The notes beneath the pieces were generated by a model, which did not search any database, was not told the origin of the DNA, and was given only the letters and a program-made list of their open reading frames with translations. Below are positions 55,911-64,000 of a stretch of DNA of 64,000 nt, in pieces. Both the position numbers and the translations under genes were made by a program. Each line of letters opens with the position of its first letter. Within the stretch, counting starts at the first letter, position 1. The stretch comes from Massilia pinisoli (GTDB lineage Bacteria > Pseudomonadota > Gammaproteobacteria > Burkholderiales > Burkholderiaceae_D): positions 103,006-167,005 of the forward strand of contig NZ_JANUGW010000015.1 in assembly GCF_024753285.1 (NCBI RefSeq). Reading direction: 5' to 3'.

Positions 55911-58109
55911 ATGACTACGAATACCCTCAAGTACGATTTGCCGGCCGGCATAGTAGTGTTTCTTGTCGCCTTGCCCCTGTGTCTCGGTATTGCCCTCGCA
56001 TCGGGCGCCCCTCTGTTTTCCGGGATTATTTCCGGCATTATCGGCGGCATCGTCGTCGGACTCGCGAGCGGCTCGCACACGAGCGTGAGCGGCCCCGCCG
56101 CCGGGCTGGCGGCCGTCGTGCTGGCGTCGATCACGAAACTCGGCGCATTCGAGATCCTGCTCGCGGCAATCGTCATTGCCGGCGCCCTCCAATTGATCAT
56201 GGGCGTCGCCCGCGCCGGCGTCATCGCGAATTACATTCCGTCGAACGTCATCAGGGGACTGCTCGCGGCGATCGGGATCTTATTGATCCTGAAACAGCTG
56301 CCACATGCGATCGGCTATGACGCGAACCGCGCGGACGAATCGTCATTTATCCAGGCCAATGGCGAAAATACGTTTTCGGCGATCCTGCACGCATTCGCCG
56401 CCATTACGCCGGGCGCGCTGATCATCGCGCTGCTGTCGATGCTCGCGCTCGTGGTTTGGGACAAGACGCCGCTGAAAAACGTCAAATTGCTGCCCGCCCC
56501 GCTGTTCGTCGTCGTATTGGGCGTCGCGCTGCAGCTGACGTTTGCGCAGTTTTTCCCGGCACTCGCCATCGCGCCCGCGCACCTCGTCGATATTCCACCG
56601 GTCGATACGAATAATCTGGGCGCCTACCTGCAATTGCCCGACCTCGCCCATTTCACGAATCGCGACGTGTGGATCGTCGGCGTCACGATCGCCATCGTCG
56701 CATCGCTGGAAACGCTGCTGAACGTCGAGGCCGTCGACAAGCTCGACCCGCACAAGCGCGAGACGCCGCCGAACCGCGAACTCGTCGCGCAAGGCCTCGG
56801 CAATATCTGCGCCGGGCTGCTGGGCGGCCTGCCGGTCACGTCCGTCATCGTGCGCAGCTCCGTCAACGTACAGAACGACAACCGGACGAAGGCCTCGAGC
56901 GTCATCCACGGCCTCCTGCTGCTCGCCAGTGTGCTTGTGCTTGCGCCGATGCTGAACCTGATCCCGCTCGCGGCGCTGGCCGCCATCCTCATCGTGACGG
57001 GCTACAAACTGGCCAAGGTCTCGCTGTTCCGCGACATGTACAAGAAGGGCTGGTCGCAGTTCGTGCCGTTCGTCGTCACCGTCGCCGCCATCGTCCTGAC
57101 CGACCTGCTGACCGGTGTGCTGATCGGCCTCGCGGCCAGCCTGTTCTACCTGATGCGCAGCCATTTCCGCAATCCTTTCTCGATCGAGCAGTACCGCCTG
57201 CACATCGGCGACGTCATCAAGATGGAATTGCCGAACCAGGTGTCGTTCCTGAACAAGGCGACGATCAAGAGCACGCTATGGGAGATTCCCGCCAACGCGA
57301 ACGTGCTGATCGACGCGTCCGCCACGGACTACATCGACAACGACGTGCTGGAAATTATCGACGACTACCGCGTCGTGGCGGCCGAACGCAACGTCCGCCT
57401 GAACGTCATCGGCCTGCGCGACGAATACCGCCTGCAGGACCCGATCCAGTTCGTCCCCGCCCTCGACCGCGACACGCAGACGAAGCTGCGCCCCGACGAC
57501 GTGCTGCAACTGCTGCGCGACGGCAACGAGCGCTTCCGCTCGGGCCGCACGACGAACAAGTACTACCTGCACCAGGCCGAGGCGACGACGTCCGGCCAGC
57601 ATCCGATGGCCGTCGTCGTCAACTGCATCGATTCGCGCACGTCGCCGGAAATCATCTTCGACGCGGGTATCGGCGACCTGCTGACGGTGCGCATCGCCGG
57701 CAACGTGATCAGCCGCGAGATCATCGGCAGCCTGGAAATCGCGCACAAGCTGGGCGCCAAGCTGATCGTCGTGAAGGGCCACTCGAGCTGCGGCGCCATC
57801 GGCCTCGCGCTGCAGAACGAAAAAGGGCACAGCGTCGGCGCCATCACCGGCAAGATCCGCAAGGCGATCGACGATTGCCAGTGCGGTGCGCAGCATCCGC
57901 CTTCAGGTCCGGCCATGCTGGAGCAAGTCACGCGCCGCAATATCGAGAACTCACTGGACGAGATCATCGCGGGCAGCGCCTTCCTGCGCGAGCGCATCGC
58001 GCGCGGCGAGATGGGCCTCGTCGGCGCCTACCACGACATCGCGACGCGGACCGTGCAGTTCGGCGAACTGGTCACCCCGGACCGCATCGACGGCCCCCTC
58101 GCCGCCTGA
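55911..58109 (+). CDS. SulP transporter-STAS-carbonic anhydrase fusion
   Basis: This 732-residue inner-membrane protein joins three parts. An SLC26/SulP permease (about 1-410) has many hydrophobic helices and VSGPAAGLAAVVLASI. A STAS domain follows (about 425-515, with NVLIDASATDYIDNDVLEII). A beta-carbonic anhydrase (about 525-720) comes last. The zinc ligands are intact: CIDSRTSPE near residue 571 (Cys and the Asp-Arg dyad) and GHSSCGAIG near 622 (His and Cys). Such fusions are thought to carry bicarbonate and interconvert it with CO2. The ATG at 55911 gives the family start LKYDLPAGIVVFLVALPLCL. It is convergent with the kinase gene, with 21 bp between stops. Confidence 0.94.
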   Translation: MTTNTLKYDLPAGIVVFLVALPLCLGIALASGAPLFSGIISGIIGGIVVGLASGSHTSVSGPAAGLAAVVLASITKLGAFEILLAAIVIAGALQLIMGVARAGVIANYIPSNVIRGLLAAIGILLILKQLPHAIGYDANRADESSFIQANGENTFSAILHAFAAITPGALIIALLSMLALVVWDKTPLKNVKLLPAPLFVVVLGVALQLTFAQFFPALAIAPAHLVDIPPVDTNNLGAYLQLPDLAHFTNRDVWIVGVTIAIVASLETLLNVEAVDKLDPHKRETPPNRELVAQGLGNICAGLLGGLPVTSVIVRSSVNVQNDNRTKASSVIHGLLLLASVLVLAPMLNLIPLAALAAILIVTGYKLAKVSLFRDMYKKGWSQFVPFVVTVAAIVLTDLLTGVLIGLAASLFYLMRSHFRNPFSIEQYRLHIGDVIKMELPNQVSFLNKATIKSTLWEIPANANVLIDASATDYIDNDVLEIIDDYRVVAAERNVRLNVIGLRDEYRLQDPIQFVPALDRDTQTKLRPDDVLQLLRDGNERFRSGRTTNKYYLHQAEATTSGQHPMAVVVNCIDSRTSPEIIFDAGIGDLLTVRIAGNVISREIIGSLEIAHKLGAKLIVVKGHSSCGAIGLALQNEKGHSVGAITGKIRKAIDDCQCGAQHPPSGPAMLEQVTRRNIENSLDEIIAGSAFLRERIARGEMGLVGAYHDIATRTVQFGELVTPDRIDGPLAA

Positions 58110-58130
58110 TGCCGGCCGGCGCCAGGCCGC

Positions 58131-60260
58131 TCAGGCGGCTTCGGCGCCGGTCTCCGTGCCCGCTTCGGTGCCCGCTTCGACACCCTGACCCTGGCACAGC
58201 AGGGCGCCGACCTTGTCCACCAGCGCGTTCATCGCGAACGGCTTGGTCAGGATCTCCATCTGCGCGGGCAGCTTCTCGTTCTTCATGACGGTGCTTTCCG
58301 CATAACCGGTCACCATCAGCACCGGAAGTTGCGGCCATTGTGTGCGCACGTGGTCGGCCAACTGGCGGCCATTCATGCCGTTGGGCAGGCCTACGTCCGT
58401 CACGAGCATGTCGGGCCGCGTCTCCTTCAGCAGGCGCAGTGCCTGCGGGGCATCGCAGGCGGCGAGCACCGTGTAGCCCTGCAGTTCCAGCACTTCGCTC
58501 ATCACGGCGCGGATGTCGTCCTCGTCGTCGACGACCATCACGACACCCTTGCGCGTGCCCGCCGCCAGCGGCGGCTCGGCGTCCTGGCCGGCCGCCGGCG
58601 CCGTCTCGACGAGGTGGCGCGGCAGCAGCAGCCGGACTTCCGTGCCCTGCCCCGGCAGCGATTCGATGCGCACGTTGCCGCCGGACTGGTGCGCGAAGCC
58701 ATACACCATCGACAGGCCCAGGCCCGTCCCCTGCCCCATCGGCTTGGTCGTGAAGAACGGGTCGAACGCGCGCGCCACGACGTCGGGCGCCATGCCTGCT
58801 CCGTTGTCGCGCACGCTCACCTGCACGTATTCGCCGGGCCGCAGATCGCCGTGGCGGCGCGCCTGCGCGGGCGTCAGGGTGACGTTTTCCGTCTCGATGA
58901 CGAGCAGGCCGCCTTCCGGCATCGCGTCGCGCGCATTGTTCGCGAGGTTCAGCAGCGCGCTTTCCAGCTGGTTCGGATCGCACAACGTCGTCCACAGCGA
59001 CGTCGCCAGCCGGGTGCGCACGGCGATGGCGGGGCCGGCCGCGCGCTCGATCAGGTCCGTCATCGACATCACGAGCGCGTTGACGCTGGTCGGCTTCGGA
59101 TCGAGCGCCTGCCGGCGCGAGAACGCCAGCAGCCGGTGCGTGAGCGCCGCGGCGCGCTGCGTCACGCCGAGGGCGGCGTCGATGCGCGTGGGCAGGTCGC
59201 CGGTCTGGCCCATGCGCAGCCGCAGCTTCATCAGTTCCAGGTGGCCCGTGACGCCAGCCAGCATATTGTTGAAATCGTGCGCGAGGCCGCCCGTCAGCTG
59301 GCCCACGGCTTCCATCTTCTGCGCCTGGCGCAGTGCTTCCTCGGCCTGGCGCAGCGCGTCGGCCTGGTGCTTTTCCGCCGTGATGTCGCGCGCGACGCCG
59401 TACAGCAGCTCGCCTTCCGGCGAAATGGTCCAGGACACCCAGCGGTACGAGCCGTCCTTGTGCTGCACCCGCACTTCATAGCCGACGAGTGGCGTGCCGG
59501 CGGCCAGCAGGTGCATCTTGTCCAGCACGTCGTCGCGGTCTTCCGGGTACACGAGTTCCAGGAACGGGCGCGTCGTCGCCTCTTCCGCCGTCCAGCCGAA
59601 CGATGCCGTGAACGCCGGGTTCACGGTGAGGAAGCGGCCCGTGGCCAGCGACGCCGCGCACATCACGTCGGGCGAAATGCGCCACAGCCGTTCGCGGTCG
59701 CTCGCGTGCGCGGCGACCTGGTGCGTCAAGGCGTCATTCAGCCGCCGCAGCGTATCTTCCTTCTGGCGCAGCGTCGCGAGCGCGCGTACCTTGCCCGTCG
59801 TCTCCGTCACCGTGCACAGGATGCCGCCGACTGTGCCGTCGTCGTCGCGCACGGGACTGCACGAGAACGTGAACCAGGCCTGCTCCGGGTAGCCGTGACG
59901 CTCCATCAGCACGGGCATGTCCTCGTAATAGCTGGCCTCGCCGGCATAGGCCTTCGCGGCGATGGGGCCGACCGTGTCCCACACTTCCGGCCACACGGTG
60001 CCGAACGGCAGGCCCAGCGCGGCCTTGTCGCCGAGCAGCGGTGTGTACGCGTCGTTATGAAAACTGATCAGGTCCGGCCCCCACGCGAGCAGCGAGGGGA
60101 AGCGGGAATTCAACGTGAGGCCGAGTGCCGTGCGCAGGGCGGCGGGCCAGTCTTCGATGGGTCCGAGCGGCGTCGCGCGCCAGTCGCGTTGGGCGATGCG
60201 CGCAGCCATCTGGCCGCCACCCGTGAGGAAGGTCAGGCTGGGAGTTACCGTGGTCTTCAT
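58131..60260 (-). CDS. PAS hybrid histidine kinase with receiver domain
   Basis: This 709-residue cytoplasmic hybrid sensor kinase has no membrane segment. Two PAS-type domains (about 45-150 and 190-300) come before the dimerisation/phosphoacceptor region GGLAHDFNNMLAGVTGHLEL, with His near 328. The ATPase domain has NLANNARDAMPEGG (N box), DNGAGM (G1) and DPFFTTKPMGQGTGLGLS (F/G2). The C-terminal receiver (about 575-695) keeps the acceptor Asp in VTDVGLPNG and Lys in LTKPF. A short repeated tail (AGTEAGTETGAEA) ends the protein. AGGA precedes the ATG at 60260. No partner regulator is adjacent. Confidence 0.93.
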   Translation of the reverse strand: MKTTVTPSLTFLTGGGQMAARIAQRDWRATPLGPIEDWPAALRTALGLTLNSRFPSLLAWGPDLISFHNDAYTPLLGDKAALGLPFGTVWPEVWDTVGPIAAKAYAGEASYYEDMPVLMERHGYPEQAWFTFSCSPVRDDDGTVGGILCTVTETTGKVRALATLRQKEDTLRRLNDALTHQVAAHASDRERLWRISPDVMCAASLATGRFLTVNPAFTASFGWTAEEATTRPFLELVYPEDRDDVLDKMHLLAAGTPLVGYEVRVQHKDGSYRWVSWTISPEGELLYGVARDITAEKHQADALRQAEEALRQAQKMEAVGQLTGGLAHDFNNMLAGVTGHLELMKLRLRMGQTGDLPTRIDAALGVTQRAAALTHRLLAFSRRQALDPKPTSVNALVMSMTDLIERAAGPAIAVRTRLATSLWTTLCDPNQLESALLNLANNARDAMPEGGLLVIETENVTLTPAQARRHGDLRPGEYVQVSVRDNGAGMAPDVVARAFDPFFTTKPMGQGTGLGLSMVYGFAHQSGGNVRIESLPGQGTEVRLLLPRHLVETAPAAGQDAEPPLAAGTRKGVVMVVDDEDDIRAVMSEVLELQGYTVLAACDAPQALRLLKETRPDMLVTDVGLPNGMNGRQLADHVRTQWPQLPVLMVTGYAESTVMKNEKLPAQMEILTKPFAMNALVDKVGALLCQGQGVEAGTEAGTETGAEAA

Positions 60261-60842
60261 AATCCTCGCTCATGCAATCCCTGGTCAATGGCCGCTCCCG
60301 GCGGTCTGCGCCGCCGTGCAAAGTCGACTATTTTAATGACAAGCAGATGACGGACGGCGCGCGCTTGGCGCGGTCCGCACGGGGCAAAAAAGACGCCCCG
60401 CAAAGTTGCCGTACTGCCTGGGAATGGATGCACGCCGGCCACGGCAAAGGACCAGTATGCCGCATTCTGACAACGTGTGAAGGGTAGTTTTACAACAATC
60501 TTATGACAATTTTTCGCATTTTCCAGTGGGAATTTAATATGTCTGGAAAACCAGTTGCTTACCACGATGACACCAAGTTGAACCAATCCGTCACGACACC
60601 ATTCACCATCCGGGGCTGTCGTTGGCTTCCGGTCGGTGTATTCTTTACGCGCACCGGCTGCGCTCCGAAGTTGGTAGGATTGAGGTGGACTAACTCTTGC
60701 CCTCATCGAGGGAGAACGACAGGCGTCTCAGTCTGTTCGCCTAGCAACTGAACTCGACAGCTAATTGAGCGTCATCATAGAAATCTGGCACCTGCAACGG
60801 GTGTGGAACGATTGGCCTAAACAGACAAACGTGAGCGATTTG
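60261..60842. other. Gene-poor transition region
   Basis: This 582-bp stretch has no convincing gene. A hairpin with an A-rich loop lies at 60380-60400 (CGGGGC-AAAAAAGAC-GCCCCG). From about 60480 the base composition drops towards that of the methyltransferase gene that follows. Short frames exist but look random. It marks the left edge of an accessory-looking segment. Confidence 0.5.
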
Positions 60843-61631
60843 ATGAAAAAACATGCTGGCTTTTACGATGAAGACTTTTACAGGGGGCAGATGGATGGCT
60901 CCTATCGAAGCGGAAAAAGATATGTCTCGGAATTGCTGTCGATTTACAAGCCCGACAGCGTTATCGACATCGGGTGCGGCAGAGGCACCTGGCTGAAAGC
61001 ATTTGGTGAGATTGGCTCAACTTTACTCGTCGGAATCGACGGGGAATGGAATAGTCAAGCAAATATGGCTGACCAGTCCATTCGCTTCTTTCCGAAGGAT
61101 CTAAATCTGCCAATCAAGGTACCTGAGTTCGATCGATTTGACTTGGCAATGTCTGTAGAGGTTGCCGAACATTTAGCGCCGGCGTCGGCGGATCAATTCG
61201 TGCAATCTCTGACAAATCTTTCCGATGCTATCTTGTTCGGGGCTGCTTATACCGAACAAGGCGGCACGAATCATATCAACGAGCAGCCGCACACTTATTG
61301 GGCTGAAAAATTCTGTCAGAAAGGTTATTTTCCCTTTGACTTATTCAGAGAAAAATTTTGGGGAGACAGCGAAATTCCTTACTGGTATCAACAGAACACT
61401 TTTCTCTATGTAAAAGAAAATTCCGATCTTTACCGAAGCCTTATTAGCAAAGGAAGACACCCTTTAAAGAATCTTAATTTTTTGAATTGTGTGCATCCGA
61501 GCCTTTATCTAACACGTGTCAATAGAAAGCAAGATCCTGTCTTGATCAGAGCCTTCCGAAAACTGACACCCGAGCCGCTTCGCCCCCTCGCCAAAGCCAT
61601 TAATAAAAGAATCTTTAAGATTGGCATATGA
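60843..61631 (+). CDS. Class I SAM-dependent methyltransferase
   Basis: This 262-residue methyltransferase (as called) has the SAM-binding motif I SVIDIGCGRGTWLKAF, an acidic end of strand 2 (VGIDGE), and SVEVAEHL at the motif-III position. Similar proteins decorate lipopolysaccharide or other glycans. The ATG at 60843 (MKKHAGFYDEDFYRGQ) is preferred on homology grounds, though no ribosome-binding site is clear; in-frame TTG (60765) and GTG (60831) starts are possible. The gene is clearly AT-rich compared with all neighbours and uses many A/T-ending codons, a sign of recent transfer. Confidence 0.85.
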   Translation: MKKHAGFYDEDFYRGQMDGSYRSGKRYVSELLSIYKPDSVIDIGCGRGTWLKAFGEIGSTLLVGIDGEWNSQANMADQSIRFFPKDLNLPIKVPEFDRFDLAMSVEVAEHLAPASADQFVQSLTNLSDAILFGAAYTEQGGTNHINEQPHTYWAEKFCQKGYFPFDLFREKFWGDSEIPYWYQQNTFLYVKENSDLYRSLISKGRHPLKNLNFLNCVHPSLYLTRVNRKQDPVLIRAFRKLTPEPLRPLAKAINKRIFKIGI

Positions 61632-62060
61632 CAATCTGAGAAGTTGAGCAGCTGATCAATGCGATGTTCGCCGGCTCGATCCCGATTAACCGTCCGTTCG
61701 TGGTGACGGCAGTCGGCTTCGGTTGTGCCGGCCATCCGAAGTCATGCTGGATATCCTGCCGGTACCGCAGCGAGGCGCATTTACGAAGAGGATGGCGAAC
61801 CTGTTGTCGGCGTATAAAGAACGCGAATCAAATGACTAAAGAGCGCGTAACAAAAGCCCTTCTTGTCGTCAGAGCAACAAGGTCCTACACTGAGCCGTTC
61901 CGAACGTCTGCAGCGACTAGCAGCCTGTCGTGACAGTCCGAGAGTTCGTCTGTCCGGCAGCATGCTATGCTGGCTCGACCGCGGCCGCTGTCCTATCGCT
62001 TGAATTATCGAGTATGTAAAATCGGGGACTGCATTCACTGGACCTGCACAAGGCTTACAT
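61632..62060. other. Gene-poor region upstream of the TonB-like gene
   Basis: This 429-bp stretch shows no convincing gene. Its right part (about 61927-61972) contains GTCGTGACA, and GTCTGTCCGGC followed by TGCTATGCTG, and resembles the sequence before the YihD-like gene (63618-63700). TATGCT could be a -10 element in both. The left part may be decayed coding sequence, but I cannot name it. Confidence 0.4.
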
Positions 62061-63593
62061 TTGATAACTGCTTCGACAGCACAGGGCACATATCGGCGAT
62101 CAACCACAGCATTGTTGTTGTCTTTGCTGGCGCATGCGTTCTTGTTGAGCATTTCGCTCGGCGGGCAATCGTTGGGGATGCCGGGTTTCACCTTTTTTTG
62201 GGAAGCGCGACGACTTCGCGCAGACGGGCTACATGTCCGACTGGCGCCGCCATTACCGCAAGTGCCGGCCCCTCCCGCTCCAGTGCGCGAGCCCGTCAGT
62301 GAAGTTGCGACTCCCTCGTCACACCTTCGCCCGGCCCCAACAGAGTTGGCGTCGGCGCCCGTCGTGGCGCACAAGGTGATCGCCAACGTGGTCCCTCCAA
62401 AAAGCCTGCCTTCCGAACCCAGAGAGTTCAGGAAAGCGGAAGGACTTGTGATGAAGCCGATCGAGCAGCCGGAGCCATCAGCACAGGCCGAAGAGCAGGT
62501 ACCTGCCGACGTAGAGCGGGCGCGGCAAGTGGAGATTCTCGCCAACACTCAACGTGAAGCACGGCGGCAGGAAGAGCTGCGGCGCGAAGCGGCATTGGCT
62601 GAGCAGGAGGCACAGCAGGAAGCGACAAGGACCGAGGCAGCCAAGCAAGAGCTTGCGAAGTTGGAAGCGAAGCAGGAAGAGGCAAGACAAGAGTTGGTTA
62701 GGCAAGAAGCGGCAAAACAGGAGCTGGCGAAGGAAGAAGCGCTGAAGCAGGAGACCGCGCGACAGCAGGCCGCCGATGTTGAAACGGCCCGTCTGGAAGC
62801 CGCAAAGCAGGAACAAGCGCGGCAGCAGGCAGCCCGTATTGATGCGGCACGTCAGGAAGCCGCGCAGCAGGAGCTCGCCGGACGGGAAGCTGCAAAGCGG
62901 GAAGAAGCACGGCAGGAAGAGGTCCGGCAAGAGGCGGCACGGCAAGATGCAGCACGGCAAGAGGCGGCACGGCAAGAGGCGGCACGGCAAGAGGCGGCAC
63001 GGCAAGAGGAAGCACGGCAAGAGGAAGCACGGCAAGAGGAAGCACGGCAAGAGGCAGCACGGCAAGAGGCGGCACGGCAGGAACTCGCGAAAAAGGAACA
63101 GGTACTGGCTGAGCGCGCCGCAGAGGAATCGGCGCGCGAAGAGCGGCTACGTCAGATCGGCAAGCAACTCGACCTCGAACGGGCGCAACGCGAAAACGCG
63201 GTGAACCGCCAGGCGAACTCGCCGTTGCCGACTGCGAGCAGCCTGCGTCGGCGATGGATGTTCGGCCGTGCGGACCCGGACGGGGATCTGGTGTTGTACG
63301 CAGACGCGATGAGCCGGAAAATCGAGCTGAACATGACGATCGACATGGTGCGTGAGCTGCTCAAGCAGCCGCATACACAACCCACCGTGACGATTGCGGT
63401 GCGCGCTGACGGTTCCGTGGAGAAGGTGACGTTTGAAGTGTCGAGCGGCGTTCCGGCTCTCGACGATGCCATACGCAAGGTCATTGCCAGCCAAGCACCC
63501 TATGGGGCGTTCTCGCCCTCGCTGGCGCGCCAGTATGACGTCATCGAAATCCGCCGCACCTGGGTTTTCGACTATGCCATCCGCCTTCAATAA
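62061..63593 (+). CDS. TonB/TolA-like protein with long repetitive helix
   Basis: This 510-residue envelope protein has one N-terminal membrane helix (about 17-36, TALLLSLLAHAFLLSISLGG), then a Pro-rich linker (about 55-125). A very long charged helix follows (about 150-390), rich in Ala/Gln/Glu/Arg/Lys and including ten near-identical five-residue ARQEA-type repeats. The C-terminal domain (about 415-510) has TVTIAVRADGSVEKVTFE and VPALDDAIRKVIASQAPYGAF, the TonB/TolA C-terminal pattern. The start is TTG at 62061 with AAGG seven bases upstream. It could span the periplasm. Partner ExbB/ExbD or TolQ/R genes are absent here. Confidence 0.85.
   Translation: MITASTAQGTYRRSTTALLLSLLAHAFLLSISLGGQSLGMPGFTFFWEARRLRADGLHVRLAPPLPQVPAPPAPVREPVSEVATPSSHLRPAPTELASAPVVAHKVIANVVPPKSLPSEPREFRKAEGLVMKPIEQPEPSAQAEEQVPADVERARQVEILANTQREARRQEELRREAALAEQEAQQEATRTEAAKQELAKLEAKQEEARQELVRQEAAKQELAKEEALKQETARQQAADVETARLEAAKQEQARQQAARIDAARQEAAQQELAGREAAKREEARQEEVRQEAARQDAARQEAARQEAARQEAARQEEARQEEARQEEARQEAARQEAARQELAKKEQVLAERAAEESAREERLRQIGKQLDLERAQRENAVNRQANSPLPTASSLRRRWMFGRADPDGDLVLYADAMSRKIELNMTIDMVRELLKQPHTQPTVTIAVRADGSVEKVTFEVSSGVPALDDAIRKVIASQAPYGAFSPSLARQYDVIEIRRTWVFDYAIRLQ
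62926..63075 (+). repeat. Ten in-frame 15-bp tandem repeats
   Basis: The unit GGCAAGAGGCGGCAC, with a few variants (GGCAAGAGGAAGCAC, GGCAAGATGCAGCAC, GGCAAGAGGCAGCAC), repeats ten times without interruption inside the TonB/TolA-like gene. Since 15 is a multiple of three, gain or loss of units keeps the frame and only changes helix length. Confidence 0.9.
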
Positions 63594-63765
63594 GCGCTCT
63601 CGGTCGGTTCCTGCCGGTCGTGACACTGCGTGATTTTTTCTTTGCCGACTGGCCCGACTACGGCCGTTCCTGACCGTCTGATGTTCGGCTTGCTATGCTG
63701 AGCTGGCCGGCCGATGACGGCCAGAAGCGGCCACTGGATTTTTAACCCCTAAGGGAATCCCCACA

Positions 63766-63990
63766 ATGCGCGATCCTGCCAGAATTGACGAGGTACTGGA
63801 ACTGCTGCGCGAAGTATGGACACTTGAGCCCGATCTACGGTTGGGGCAGCTCATCTACAACGCCGCACGGATTCGCGAGCCCAGTTTAAGTGATGTATTT
63901 TCAATCGAAGACAGCAGTCTTTATAAGGGACTGGTTCGCTACCTTGAGCAGATTCAGGTTGATAGATCTTTAAAGTCGACCGGTGAATGA
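63766..63990 (+). CDS. YihD-like (DUF1040) small protein
   Basis: This 74-residue soluble protein matches the YihD/DUF1040 family: MRDPARIDEVLELLREVW, then PDLRLGQLIYNAAR and FSIEDSSLYKGL. The function is unknown; the family is small and scattered. AAGGGA lies ten bases before the ATG. It is complete and followed by the window end. A promoter-like sequence (TTCGGC, then TGCTATGCTG) lies about 70 bp upstream. Confidence 0.82.
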   Translation: MRDPARIDEVLELLREVWTLEPDLRLGQLIYNAARIREPSLSDVFSIEDSSLYKGLVRYLEQIQVDRSLKSTGE

Positions 63991-64000
63991 CTGCTATGGG

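Noticed and set aside
60257..60706. Minus-strand frame of about 149 codons between the kinase and methyltransferase genes
   Set aside because: No recognisable motif, mixed composition and it overlaps the kinase start region; it looks random.
60503..60751. Plus-strand frame of 82 codons before the methyltransferase gene
   Set aside because: No ribosome-binding site or family similarity that I can see; considered as a transposase scrap but without supporting motifs or terminal repeats.
62926..63075. Regular short repeats as a CRISPR array
   Set aside because: Units are contiguous, 15 bp long, have no spacers and are in frame within a coding sequence.

Overview
The window is a high-GC chromosomal segment from a betaproteobacterium, most likely Burkholderiales family Oxalobacteraceae (Massilia/Telluria/Duganella type). 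This rests on gene content: a methylcitrate operon of the acnD/prpF type, ClpS-ClpA, Icd divergent from RluE, rpsT divergent from murJ, a PEP-CTERM protein next to an EpsA-like regulator, and a SulP-carbonic anhydrase fusion. No rRNA is present; one tRNA-Arg(CCT) is seen.

Layout. 1-3.3 kb: the 3' end of pepA, a small lipoprotein, a coupled pair including a DUF1653 protein, and xthA. 3.3-6.2 kb: a four-PAS GGDEF-EAL protein. 6.3-16.9 kb: propionate and acetate metabolism. The operon prpB-prpC-GNAT-acnD-prpF runs leftwards from a near-perfect sigma-54 promoter; DUF485-actP encodes acetate (and probably propionate) uptake; prpR, the sigma-54 activator, is divergent. The same palindrome, TTTCA-N3-TGAAA, lies upstream of both the prpB promoter and prpR, which ties the locus together. 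17.0-19.6 kb: a reverse trans-sulfuration pair (cystathionine beta-synthase and a gamma-lyase-type enzyme). 19.7-29.3 kb: housekeeping genes (chemoreceptor, clpA-clpS, cold-shock protein, icd, rluE, a small secreted Ala/Lys-rich protein, rpsT, murJ).

29.3-39.0 kb, minus strand: an eleven-gene operon for an atypical type II secretion / type IV pilus-like machine. Its order is GspG, GspF, GspE, then PilM-, PilN-, PilO- and PilP-like genes, a TPR-carrying secretin lipoprotein and three more pseudopilin-like proteins. Most junctions overlap by 4 bp. Upstream on the same strand are an EpsA-like LuxR regulator, a PhoB-like regulator that has lost its phospho-acceptor Asp, a PEP-CTERM protein and a large secreted ExeM/NucH-type nuclease, which is a plausible secretion substrate.

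44.6-53.3 kb, minus strand: an exopolysaccharide block (glycosyltransferase, a remnant that looks like a second glycosyltransferase, heparinase II/III-like protein, wecB, galE, a sugar nucleotidyltransferase, manC). 53.4-60.3 kb: uup, tRNA-Arg, the SulP/STAS/carbonic anhydrase fusion and a hybrid histidine kinase. 60.3-64.0 kb is accessory in character: a markedly AT-rich methyltransferase, gene-poor stretches, a TonB/TolA-like protein with ten in-frame 15-bp repeats, and a YihD-like protein.

Hairpins, palindromes and promoters were read by eye. Family assignments come from recognising motifs; no database search was run.
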